NCBI GenBank assembly: GCA_001801405.1
Contig: MGXQ01000044.1
Span: 1 to 9,130 of the forward strand
Length of the DNA stretch: 9,130 nt
Origin: Gammaproteobacteria bacterium RIFCSPHIGHO2_02_FULL_42_13
GTDB lineage: Bacteria > Pseudomonadota > Gammaproteobacteria > UBA12402
Direction: 5' to 3'
A program made the translations under genes and the position numbers. This document shows positions 1-5,243 of the stretch, piece after piece. The notes below the pieces were generated by a model. It did not search any database, had not been told where the DNA came from, and worked only from the letters and a program-made list of their open reading frames with translations. Position 1 is the first letter of the stretch, and every line of letters starts with the position of its first letter.

Positions 1-1
1 T

Positions 2-505
2 TCTATGATTACGTCGACGCTCGAAGCGGTGAATGATGGCGGATTGGATACGCAGCGTTTTGAAAACATTTCCATGGCAGATTGCGTGACGACGGCGATA
101 GGCATGTATGGTTATAAAACGTCGGAAGATAAAGAAAAAGTGCACGTTCAATCCGATCAAGATTTTATGTTTTGGGGCAAAAAAGAAGTGATGATGAACA
201 CGCTGTTTAACTTGATGAAAAATTCTTTTCATTTTATTGCCGAAGCGCAAAAGGGAGAGATCACGATTTGGCTAGAATCTTCGGGTGACCAGAATTACGT
301 GCATTTTAAAGATACGGGACCCGGGATGTCGGCGGACGTGTTACAGCATTTGTTTGAACCCTTTTTCACGCATCGCGAAGGTGGTACAGGATTGGGGTTA
401 AATTTTTGTAAAAAAGCGATGGACGCTTTTAAGGGAGAAATTCGTTGTGATTCAAAAGAAGGCGAATATACAGAGTTTGTGATGCGGTTTCCAAGTGTTT
501 CTTGA
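2..505 (+). CDS. Sensor histidine kinase, C-terminal ATPase domain (5' end outside window), LqsS/CqsS-like
   Basis: This is the ATP-binding catalytic domain of a two-component sensor kinase, which phosphorylates a conserved histidine and passes the phosphate to a response regulator. The frame is open to the left edge, so the ATG at position 5 is probably internal. Counting from that ATG, the N-box NLMKNS is at residues 69-74, the G1 box DTGPGM at 103-108, the F-box FEPFF at 117-121 and the G2 box GGTGLGL at 126-132. The closing stretch (FCKKAM at 134-139, YTEFVMRFP at 155-163) resembles the ends of LqsS, CqsS and LuxN autoinducer kinases. The protein stops right after this domain, so no receiver domain is fused to the C-terminus, as in LqsS and unlike CqsS. 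The histidine-bearing and sensor parts lie outside the window. The quorum-sensing link is inferred from recalled similarity; the kinase call itself is firm. Confidence 0.88.
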   Translation, partial: SMITSTLEAVNDGGLDTQRFENISMADCVTTAIGMYGYKTSEDKEKVHVQSDQDFMFWGKKEVMMNTLFNLMKNSFHFIAEAQKGEITIWLESSGDQNYVHFKDTGPGMSADVLQHLFEPFFTHREGGTGLGLNFCKKAMDAFKGEIRCDSKEGEYTEFVMRFPSVS

Positions 506-569
506 AACAAGTCGATCTCAACGGAGAGGACGCGAGACGCTATTTTGCAGCAGCGTGAGCGCTGGGCAC

Positions 570-597
570 TTGATTGCAAAACAGAATACGCTATACT
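570..597 (+). promoter_or_regulatory. Predicted sigma-70 promoter for bamE
   Basis: A -35 box TTGATT (570-575) and a -10 box TATACT (592-597) are separated by 16 bp. Transcription would start near 604, giving a leader of about 29 nt before the bamE ATG at 633. This agrees with bamE being transcribed separately from the kinase gene that ends 127 bp upstream. Prediction by eye only. Confidence 0.5.
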
Positions 598-632
598 CAA
601 GAAATTCTTAATCAGAGGCGAGATACTTCACC

Positions 633-944
633 ATGCATAAAAAACGTTCAATCATCGCGCTTTCAATTTTATTGAGCGGCTGTTCCTATTTTCATATTTA
701 CCATCCCGATATTCAGCAAGGCAATATACTCGAGCAAAAACAAGTCGCACAAATCAAACCCGGCATGAGCGAATATGCTGTACAGCATATTTTAGGCCAG
801 CCAGTCTTAACTGACGTATTTACAAAAAATCAAATCATTTACATTTATACCATGAAGCCAAATCACGAAAAAATGACGCAGAAAAAATTAATGCTAACGT
901 TCAGTAACGGTAAATTGGTCAAAATAGAAAAAAACGAAATCTAA
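633..944 (+). CDS. bamE: Outer membrane assembly lipoprotein BamE (SmpA/OmlA family)
   Basis: BamE is a small lipoprotein subunit of the BAM complex, which folds beta-barrel proteins into the outer membrane; it sits on the periplasmic face of that membrane. The 103-residue product has a basic N-terminus, a short hydrophobic stretch and a lipobox LLSGC with Cys17 as the lipidated residue. The mature part carries family hallmarks: YHPDIQQGN (23-31), KPGM (42-45), LGQP (54-57) and a closing strand LMLTFSNGKLVKI. Its length is close to the roughly 110 residues of E. coli BamE, and the pattern RPDINQGN...IRVGM...LGTP of that protein is easy to align. A purine-rich ribosome site (GAGGCGAG, 615-622) precedes the ATG. 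The stop codon overlaps that of the convergent MATE gene. Confidence 0.95.
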   Translation: MHKKRSIIALSILLSGCSYFHIYHPDIQQGNILEQKQVAQIKPGMSEYAVQHILGQPVLTDVFTKNQIIYIYTMKPNHEKMTQKKLMLTFSNGKLVKIEKNEI

Positions 945-2332
945 TCGCTTTTGATTAGTAATGTTGATATATCGATATGCTCGACCAACCATCTGAATCG
1001 CAACAATAGAATAATCGCGCCACACGCCACGCCCGTTACAAGACCCAACCACAATCCCACGCCCTCTAAATGCAATACAAAAGCAAGTATATAAGCCGCC
1101 GGCAACGCAATCAACCAAAACACGACAAAACTAACATACATCGAAAATCGCGTATCTTTTAGCCCGCGCAATGCACCGACCGCAATAAAACGAAAATTAT
1201 CAAGCAACTGTGCAATGCCTGCCACGCTCAAAAACAGTATTGCATAATGCATCAATTGCACGCGATAGGGATTGCCAGGGTCAATATCGATGCCAATTAA
1301 TTGCTGCGGATCAATAAAATACATCAGCGAAAAACCAACAACCAACACGAACCCAATCCCCATATTCACATAAGCCGACAACGTAATCGTCGATTTATCA
1401 CCGCGCCCCACCGCTTGCCCTACGCGCACCGTCGCTGCCTGCGCAATCGAAAAAACGATCATCATGCCCAATATCCAAAATTGTCGTGCAATTTGGTACG
1501 CGGCCAATTGGCTGCTACCAAAATGTCCCATTAAAAACGTGATCACCGACATCAGTGCAACTTCAATGGTGTTCGTCACACTAATCGGCCAACCGATGCG
1601 AAACAATTCTTTAAAAAATTTTACATTAATATGCCAGCATCGCGAAAAAATATGGTAGTCACGTGAATATTTCGAGAAACCAATAAATAAAGCAATAAAG
1701 ATGGCCGCCACAACAAACACCGCCGCAAAACCATAGCCAAGACCCGCAATACCATAAACGGGCAGCCCAAATTTACCAAATACAAATGCATATGTGCTTA
1801 AAATTTCAAAGGGAACCTGCAGCAAGCTAATACCTAAAACTAATCTCGTTCTCGATATGCCGATTAAAAACTGCTCCATAATTACTAAAAAGCTCAACGG
1901 TAAAAAACACCAAGACAGCGCATCTAAATATTGTGTCGCCAATACGATGACATGATGATTTTGATCCGCTAATGATAAAATCCGGGGTAAAACACGCATC
2001 AATATAAACGCCGGCACACTCAAAATAATCGCCATCAAAAAGCCTTGCACAACCGATAATCGCACGCCTTCAATATCGTTCGCGCCATAACTCTGCGCCA
2101 CTAAAATGCCCACCGCCGCGAACATACCAAATAAAAATACGAGCAACACAATATAGATCGCAAAACCCAACGCACCGGCGGCCAAATAATCACGACCCAA
2201 ACGTGCCACCATCAAGGTTGCCACAAAACCACTGGATGATTGCACTAAATTCGAGACGATCAACGGCAGTGATAAACTCAATGATTGATAAATTTCAGCA
2301 AAAATAGGAGACTTTAAAACTTGTTGGCTCAC
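941..2332 (-). CDS. MATE-family multidrug/cation antiporter (NorM-like)
   Basis: This 463-residue inner-membrane protein, with about twelve hydrophobic segments, belongs to the MATE exporters, which expel cationic drugs or metabolites in exchange for Na+ or H+. The two halves both show the MATE pattern. Against Vibrio cholerae NorM, the essential acidic residues of TM7 (Glu255 there) and TM10 (Asp371 there) align with Glu257 (in TIEVALM) and Asp378 (in QLLDNF). The conserved GALRGLKDTRF block is at 386-396. The TM1 Asp36 of NorM, in GFVDTIM, is replaced by Ala38 in GFVATLM. The start is GTG at 2330-2332, since the overlapping ATG is followed at once by a stop. A ribosome site AGAGGTG (2337-2343) sits 4-7 nt upstream. 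The substrate cannot be read from the sequence. Confidence 0.92.
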   Translation of the reverse strand: MSQQVLKSPIFAEIYQSLSLSLPLIVSNLVQSSSGFVATLMVARLGRDYLAAGALGFAIYIVLLVFLFGMFAAVGILVAQSYGANDIEGVRLSVVQGFLMAIILSVPAFILMRVLPRILSLADQNHHVIVLATQYLDALSWCFLPLSFLVIMEQFLIGISRTRLVLGISLLQVPFEILSTYAFVFGKFGLPVYGIAGLGYGFAAVFVVAAIFIALFIGFSKYSRDYHIFSRCWHINVKFFKELFRIGWPISVTNTIEVALMSVITFLMGHFGSSQLAAYQIARQFWILGMMIVFSIAQAATVRVGQAVGRGDKSTITLSAYVNMGIGFVLVVGFSLMYFIDPQQLIGIDIDPGNPYRVQLMHYAILFLSVAGIAQLLDNFRFIAVGALRGLKDTRFSMYVSFVVFWLIALPAAYILAFVLHLEGVGLWLGLVTGVACGAIILLLRFRWLVEHIDISTLLIKSD

Positions 2333-2445
2333 ATCACACCTCTAATAAAAAATGAACAACAAAAACAAATCGTGCATTTCAATTCAAGAATCAGACCGAT
2401 TTGCTTTTCTAATGAGGAGTAATGTCTTCATGGTTGCACCAAAAG

Positions 2446-2474
2446 TTCTTATTCAAAAGAGAGCCCAGTATAAT
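2446..2474 (+). promoter_or_regulatory. Predicted smpB promoter
   Basis: A perfect -10 box TATAAT (2469-2474) has a weak -35 candidate TTCTTA (2446-2451) 17 bp upstream. Transcription would start near 2481, leaving a leader of about 66 nt before smpB. The -10 box overlaps the -10 of the oppositely directed MATE promoter. Confidence 0.4.
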
Positions 2475-2495
2475 ACGCTTAAATATTGAACGCAA
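2467..2495 (-). promoter_or_regulatory. Predicted MATE-gene promoter, sharing its -10 region with the smpB promoter
   Basis: Read on the minus strand, TTGCGT (2495-2490) and TATACT (2472-2467) are separated by exactly 17 bp. Transcription would begin near 2460, with a leader of about 128 nt before the GTG start. Four of the six -10 bases are shared with the plus-strand TATAAT, so polymerase could bind in either direction here. Confidence 0.4.
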
Positions 2496-2546
2496 TAAGT
2501 AGCCAACTATTATTGCGAAAATCATTGCAATCTGTACCATATAGTT

Positions 2547-3023
2547 ATGAAAAAGCAAAAAACAGACACCAGACCAACGATAGCGCTCAATAAAAAGGTT
2601 AAACATGACTATTTTATCGATCAGCGCTTCGAAGCGGGTATTGTTCTAGAAGGATGGGAAGCCAAAAGTTTGCGTGCTGGCCGTGCACAGCTGACGGGCG
2701 CTTATGTGCTCATCAAAAATAATGAAATTTGGCTGATCGGCACCACCATCACGCCACTACCAACTGCTTCAACGCATCTTCACGCCGATCCGATACGCAC
2801 ACGCAAGTTACTTCTCAACAAAATCGAAATTAAAAAACTCATCGGTAACGCCGAACGCAAAGGCTACACGCTAGTCCCGCTCGCCCTGTATTGGAAACGC
2901 AACAAGGTTAAATGCGAAATCGCCCTCGTCCACGGTAAAAAACTCTACGACAAGCGCGAAACCATCAAAAAACGCGATTTTGATCGCCAAAAATCTCAAA
3001 TTCTCAAGCAAAATAATCGTTGA
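2547..3023 (+). CDS. smpB: SsrA (tmRNA)-binding protein SmpB
   Basis: SmpB is the protein partner of tmRNA in trans-translation: it brings tmRNA to stalled ribosomes so that the nascent chain is tagged for proteolysis and the ribosome is freed. The 158-residue product has family blocks all along: TIALNKKVKHDYFI (11-24), EGWEAKSLRAG (35-45), TPLPTASTH (69-77), DPIRTRKLLLN (81-91), LALYWKRNKVK (112-122) and GKKLYDKRETIKKRD (130-144). The flexible basic C-terminal tail ends QILKQNNR. Length matches E. coli SmpB (160). The ATG at 2547 aligns with the family N-terminus, yet no Shine-Dalgarno sequence is visible before it, so initiation may be weak. No tmRNA gene was recognised downstream; a repeat cluster follows instead. 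Confidence 0.97.
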   Translation: MKKQKTDTRPTIALNKKVKHDYFIDQRFEAGIVLEGWEAKSLRAGRAQLTGAYVLIKNNEIWLIGTTITPLPTASTHLHADPIRTRKLLLNKIEIKKLIGNAERKGYTLVPLALYWKRNKVKCEIALVHGKKLYDKRETIKKRDFDRQKSQILKQNNR

Positions 3024-3024
3024 A

Positions 3025-3163
3025 GCTCTGAGCTGCTCTAACGTTCGTCATACCGGCGAAAGAAACGTAGCCTGTATGGAGCGAAGCGGAATACAGGAAT
3101 ATTAAAGCCGGTATCCAGTTCGGATTGCAACAGCCCCATTAGAGCAGCTCAGAGCTGCTCTAA
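3025..3163. repeat. Nested palindromic repeat cluster downstream of smpB
   Basis: Three layers can be seen. The outermost is a perfect 17-bp inverted repeat (GCTCTGAGCTGCTCTAA at 3025-3041, its complement at 3139-3155). The right arm is itself part of a 25-bp perfect palindrome (3139-3163). The 14-bp string GAGCTGCTCTAACG is also a direct repeat (3030-3043 and 3152-3165). Inside lies a repeat with arms ATACCGGC (3050-3057) and GCCGGTAT (3107-3114), which resembles the common bacterial repeat with GGCGAAAGCC at its centre. That centre is split by a 41-bp GTAG-type element. A 12-bp piece of the outer repeat recurs at 8545-8556. Confidence 0.8.
3063..3103 (+). mobile_element. 41-bp GTAG-headed REP-like element inserted in another repeat
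   Basis: The insert begins AAACGTAGCCTG and ends AGGAATATT. It is bounded by AAAG on both sides (3059-3062 and 3104-3107). Removing the insert and one AAAG restores an uninterrupted ATACCGGCGAAAGCCGGTAT palindrome, so AAAG looks like a 4-bp target duplication. GTAG (3067-3070) is followed by a stem CCTGTAT/ATACAGG (3071-3077, 3091-3097) with an AGCGAAGCG loop. The same architecture recurs at 5157-5188. Confidence 0.6.
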
Positions 3164-3187
3164 CGCAAGCCCAGCCTGGATTAGAGG

Positions 3188-3228
3188 GGTGAGTAGACTA
3201 GGGCTGAAATGCCCTGGTCTACTCCACC
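3188..3228. repeat. Long stable hairpin
   Basis: The arms 3191-3204 (GAGTAGACTAGGGC) and 3211-3224 (GCCCTGGTCTACTC) pair over 14 positions with a single T-G wobble, leaving a six-base loop. GGT (3188-3190) and ACC (3226-3228) can extend it past one bulged base. No run of T follows on either strand, so it is not a typical intrinsic terminator. It may be another palindromic repeat family or an RNA-processing or stabilising hairpin at the end of the smpB transcript. Confidence 0.55.
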
Positions 3229-3301
3229 GCCCTGTGCAATAAATGCCATGATTAATACAAGCTACCATTTTAGCGGAAATTACGATGACAATCATGCGAT
3301 A

Positions 3302-3392
3302 TTAACCCATATATAATTAAAACGCTTTACAATATACCGAACATAGGCTATAAAATACATTAATCTAAAAATAAAAACCATATATGGGTTAA
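3302..3392. promoter_or_regulatory. Predicted response-regulator promoter bracketed by a 13-bp inverted repeat
   Basis: TTTACA (3326-3331) and TATAAA (3349-3354) have a 17-bp spacer and would start transcription near 3361 towards the response regulator. On each side is an arm of a perfect inverted repeat: TTAACCCATATAT (3302-3314) and ATATATGGGTTAA (3380-3392). The right arm also contains the palindrome CCATATATGG (3378-3387). The arms could be paired operators for a dimeric regulator that loops the DNA, or the terminal repeats of a 91-bp miniature element that brought the promoter with it. Confidence 0.5.
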
Positions 3393-3463
3393 AATTAAAT
3401 TTTTGATCTAAAGAAGACTGCAATATGATCAATAATTGCATAGAAATATGGGTACATGATTTT

Positions 3464-3832
3464 ATGAAATTTAATATACCTAAGGTTCTTTTGGTGGAAG
3501 ATAATGTAATCATTCAAAAAGCTCACGACGCATTTTTGCGAGAATTAAATTGTCAGGTAGATATTGCTTCAACCGGACTTCAGGCGCTTTCTTTATACGA
3601 GAGTAATCATTATGACATAGTTTTATTAGATATTGATTTGCCGGATATGAAAGGAACTGCGGTATCTAAAAATATACGTTATTTAAACGATAAGCAACAT
3701 ATTCCTATTATCGCCGTGACCGCTTTAAAGAATTCAACACAACAATTTTATAAAAAAGTGGGAATAAACGCAGTTATTCATAAACCGATTAATTTAAAAA
3801 TGTTAAAGCAAGTGCTTTCAAAATGGCTGTAA
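3464..3832 (+). CDS. Single-domain (CheY-like) response regulator
   Basis: The 122-residue product is a receiver domain with no output domain, so it should act by protein contact or as a phosphorelay intermediate in the cytoplasm. Counting from the chosen ATG, the acidic pair is Glu12-Asp13 (in LLVEDN), the phosphorylated aspartate is Asp56 (LLDIDLPDMKG), the switch threonine is Thr86 (AVTA), and the conserved Lys107-Pro108 closes the active site. The ATG at 3464 puts the first beta strand four residues in, which is usual. An upstream in-frame ATG at 3425 adds 13 residues (ending WVHDF) and has a weak AAGAAG ribosome site, so it is possible. The sequence resembles receivers from hybrid kinases. 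A kinase fragment lies 3 kb upstream but is not in the same operon, so the partner is unknown. Confidence 0.85.
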   Translation: MKFNIPKVLLVEDNVIIQKAHDAFLRELNCQVDIASTGLQALSLYESNHYDIVLLDIDLPDMKGTAVSKNIRYLNDKQHIPIIAVTALKNSTQQFYKKVGINAVIHKPINLKMLKQVLSKWL

Positions 3833-3949
3833 ATTTAAGAGGAGAAAAAAGATTTGGTCAATTTGGTATAGTAAGTCGAGCAAAAAAGCGATGATTTATG
3901 TTATTAAATAGAATAATGACTCAAAAAATAAAGGATGCCAGGCAGGATA

Positions 3950-4279
3950 TTCCGAGAGATCTTGCGGAAATTCAGCTTAATCAAAATATATGCGTATTCC
4001 TGCGAAAGTTGCAGCCAAAGTCAGATCACCAATGCTTTCATGCCACGGATTGACGGGTAATTGGCTCGTGATAATGGTCGATCGAGTATGATGTCGGTCA
4101 TCTAAAATTTCTAATACTCATCGAGCAATGCCCCTAATCCCCAATCATCCTAAGATCAATAAATCTGTTTTTGACAATTTATTCACAAAATTTGCATATC
4201 TGCCATCACCTTTGGCGATCAGCAGCGTCTGGAATAACCTGGATAAGCGTAAATACAGCGCACTTCTACGAGTTTGCTC
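3950..4279 (-). pseudogene. istB: Decayed istB (IS21-family transposition helper ATPase) remnant
   Basis: Read on the minus strand, successive frames spell an eroded IstB, the ATPase that assists the IS21 transposase IstA. Piece A (4279-4151) reads SALYLRLSRLFQ, then AKGDGRYA, then KTDLLIL. Piece B (4149-4117) reads DDWGLGALLDE, the Walker B region (usually LDDWGLAPL). Piece C (4114 to about 4003) reads LEILDDRHHTRSTIITSQLP and then WHESIGDLTLA, a strong IstB signature. Piece D (about 3999-3950) reads AYILIKLN and then RKISR, like the usual NAYxLKLxGxSxRK end. A single extra base at 4150 separates A from B, and in-frame stops separate B from C. No Walker A, no istA and no clear IS ends were found. 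This element explains most of the otherwise gene-free 3833-4427 stretch; 3833-3949 shows nothing convincing. Confidence 0.8.
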
Positions 4280-4304
4280 TTATAAATCAATCAGTTATGG
4301 TGAA

Positions 4305-4334
4305 TTGTAAACAGCCGCTAATTGAGATTATAAT
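4305..4334 (+). promoter_or_regulatory. Predicted promoter for the XRE/S24 regulator
   Basis: TTGTAA (4305-4310) and a perfect TATAAT (4329-4334) have an 18-bp spacer, pointing to a start near 4341 and a leader of about 87 nt. The promoter lies just beyond the edge of the istB remnant. No clear operator dyad was found around it, although autoregulation is common in this family. Confidence 0.45.
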
Positions 4335-4427
4335 AAACACATGTCTTGTGCCAGAGGGGTAAAGAAATTATGATGATAAGTTATTGGTTCTATGATTACA
4401 TCGTGAATCAAAAAAAAAGGTACTTTT

Positions 4428-5084
4428 GTGGAATTTAAAGTAAAAAAATTTCAAGAAAATTTGATTAAACTTATGTCTATACATAATATATCGGGACACG
4501 AACTGCATAGGAATACTGGCATACCCACTAGCACTATTCAACGGTTATGTACCGAAAAACGCCCCAATCCAACGATCTCAACACTTAAGCCAATAGCCGA
4601 TTTCTTTTCCATTTCACTAAATCAACTTATTGGAGACACGCCTTTACCAAATGAATATACAATTGGAATAAGTTTTCAGAAACATGAAACATGGAAAAAT
4701 ATACTTATTATAACATGGGAAGAAGCACTTAATTGGTTATCTGGAAATATAAATATCACTAATAAACCTGTGGTCTCTACTGACATAGATGTAGGAAAAA
4801 ATGTTTTTGCTTTAGAAATTCCTAATAATGATTGGGTTGGATTTAGAAAAGGATCAATTCTTATCGTTGATCCCGATGTTGCGCCAATGGATCGTGGTTT
4901 TGTGATATCAACCAAAAAGGGCTTAGATTCGACTACCATGAAAAAATATTTAATATACGATGGTGAAGTCTATCTTGAACCTTTAAATAAAATATTTAAA
5001 ACTGTTGATCTTTCAAATGACTTTATTATTTTAGGAACCGTGATACAACTAAAGTTGGATTTTAATAAAGAAAACTGTATATAG
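4428..5084 (+). CDS. XRE-family helix-turn-helix regulator with degenerate LexA/CI-like (S24) C-terminal domain
   Basis: The 218-residue product resembles phage CI-type repressors. The N-terminal DNA-binding domain (about 6-70) contains a helix-turn-helix around GHELHRNTGIPTSTIQRLCT (23-42), and the segment TISTLKPIADFF (49-60) is typical of XRE proteins. The C-terminal half (about 120-210) looks like the S24 domain: KGSILIVDPDVAP (141-153), a lysine pair Lys172-Lys173 in the expected place, and YLEPLN (182-187). Where S24 proteins have a Gly-Asp-Ser-Met catalytic serine motif, this one reads PNNDWVGF (132-139), so self-cleavage is unlikely. The start is GTG with AAAAGG seven bases upstream. 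Low GC and position beside an IS21 remnant suggest transfer. Its targets are unknown, and no phage genes are in the window. Confidence 0.82.
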   Translation: MEFKVKKFQENLIKLMSIHNISGHELHRNTGIPTSTIQRLCTEKRPNPTISTLKPIADFFSISLNQLIGDTPLPNEYTIGISFQKHETWKNILIITWEEALNWLSGNINITNKPVVSTDIDVGKNVFALEIPNNDWVGFRKGSILIVDPDVAPMDRGFVISTKKGLDSTTMKKYLIYDGEVYLEPLNKIFKTVDLSNDFIILGTVIQLKLDFNKENCI

Positions 5085-5107
5085 TCCGTATTTCCTGAGT
5101 AATCTCT

Positions 5108-5148
5108 TTTCTTTTAAAGTAAGAAATCTCCGCTGCTTGCAGCGGAGA
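5108..5148 (-). terminator. Probable intrinsic terminator for the BMP gene
   Basis: A perfect 10-bp inverted repeat, TCTCCGCTGC (5127-5136) and GCAGCGGAGA (5139-5148), forms a tight hairpin. Read on the minus strand it is followed by TTTCTTACTTT, a reasonable terminator tail. On the plus strand no T-run follows, so it would end the BMP transcript rather than the regulator's. Confidence 0.5.
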
Positions 5149-5156
5149 CAAGCAAG

Positions 5157-5236
5157 CGTAGCCTGGGTGAAGCGAAGCGAAACCCAGGATGAAAGCCCTG
5201 GGTTTCACTCGCTTTGCTCGTTCCACCCAGGCTACG
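5157..5236. repeat. Inverted pair of GTAG-headed REP elements (BIME-like)
   Basis: Two REP-like units face each other. The left begins CGTAGCCTGGGTG (5157-5169), with its stem closing at GAAACCCAGG (5179-5188). The right is the reverse, CCTGGGTTTC (5197-5206) to CACCCAGGCTACG (5224-5236). A GTAG head followed by an imperfect palindrome with an AGCGAAGCG-type loop is the known form of REPs mobilised by RAYT (Y1 REP-associated) transposases. No RAYT gene is present in the window. The pair starts 8 bp after the BMP stop codon. Confidence 0.75.
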
Positions 5237-5243
5237 TTACTAA

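Noticed and set aside
1..16. The first 16 bases match 4388-4403 at 15 positions (TTCTATGATTAC then TCG).
   Set aside because: The match ends abruptly on both sides known, reads differently in protein, and has no supporting repeat structure. Probably chance, although the left side cannot be checked.
2409..2606. Small minus-strand ORF (65 codons; a 43-codon version would start MVQIAMIFAIIVGYLL) with one hydrophobic helix and basic residues, like a small membrane toxin.
   Set aside because: No ribosome site before either start, it overlaps the smpB start and the predicted promoters, and it resembles no family I know.
3024..3240. A tmRNA (ssrA) gene downstream of smpB, as in E. coli.
   Set aside because: No tRNA-like ends or tag-peptide frame could be found. 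The structure there is explained by palindromic repeats.
3838..3890. A strong Shine-Dalgarno-like AAGAGGAG just after the response regulator.
   Set aside because: It is followed only by TTG-initiated frames of a few codons that stop at once. No real gene is supported.
4128..4362. Two overlapping plus-strand ORFs of about 60 codons.
   Set aside because: They run antisense to the decayed istB pieces, lack ribosome sites and have no recognisable content.
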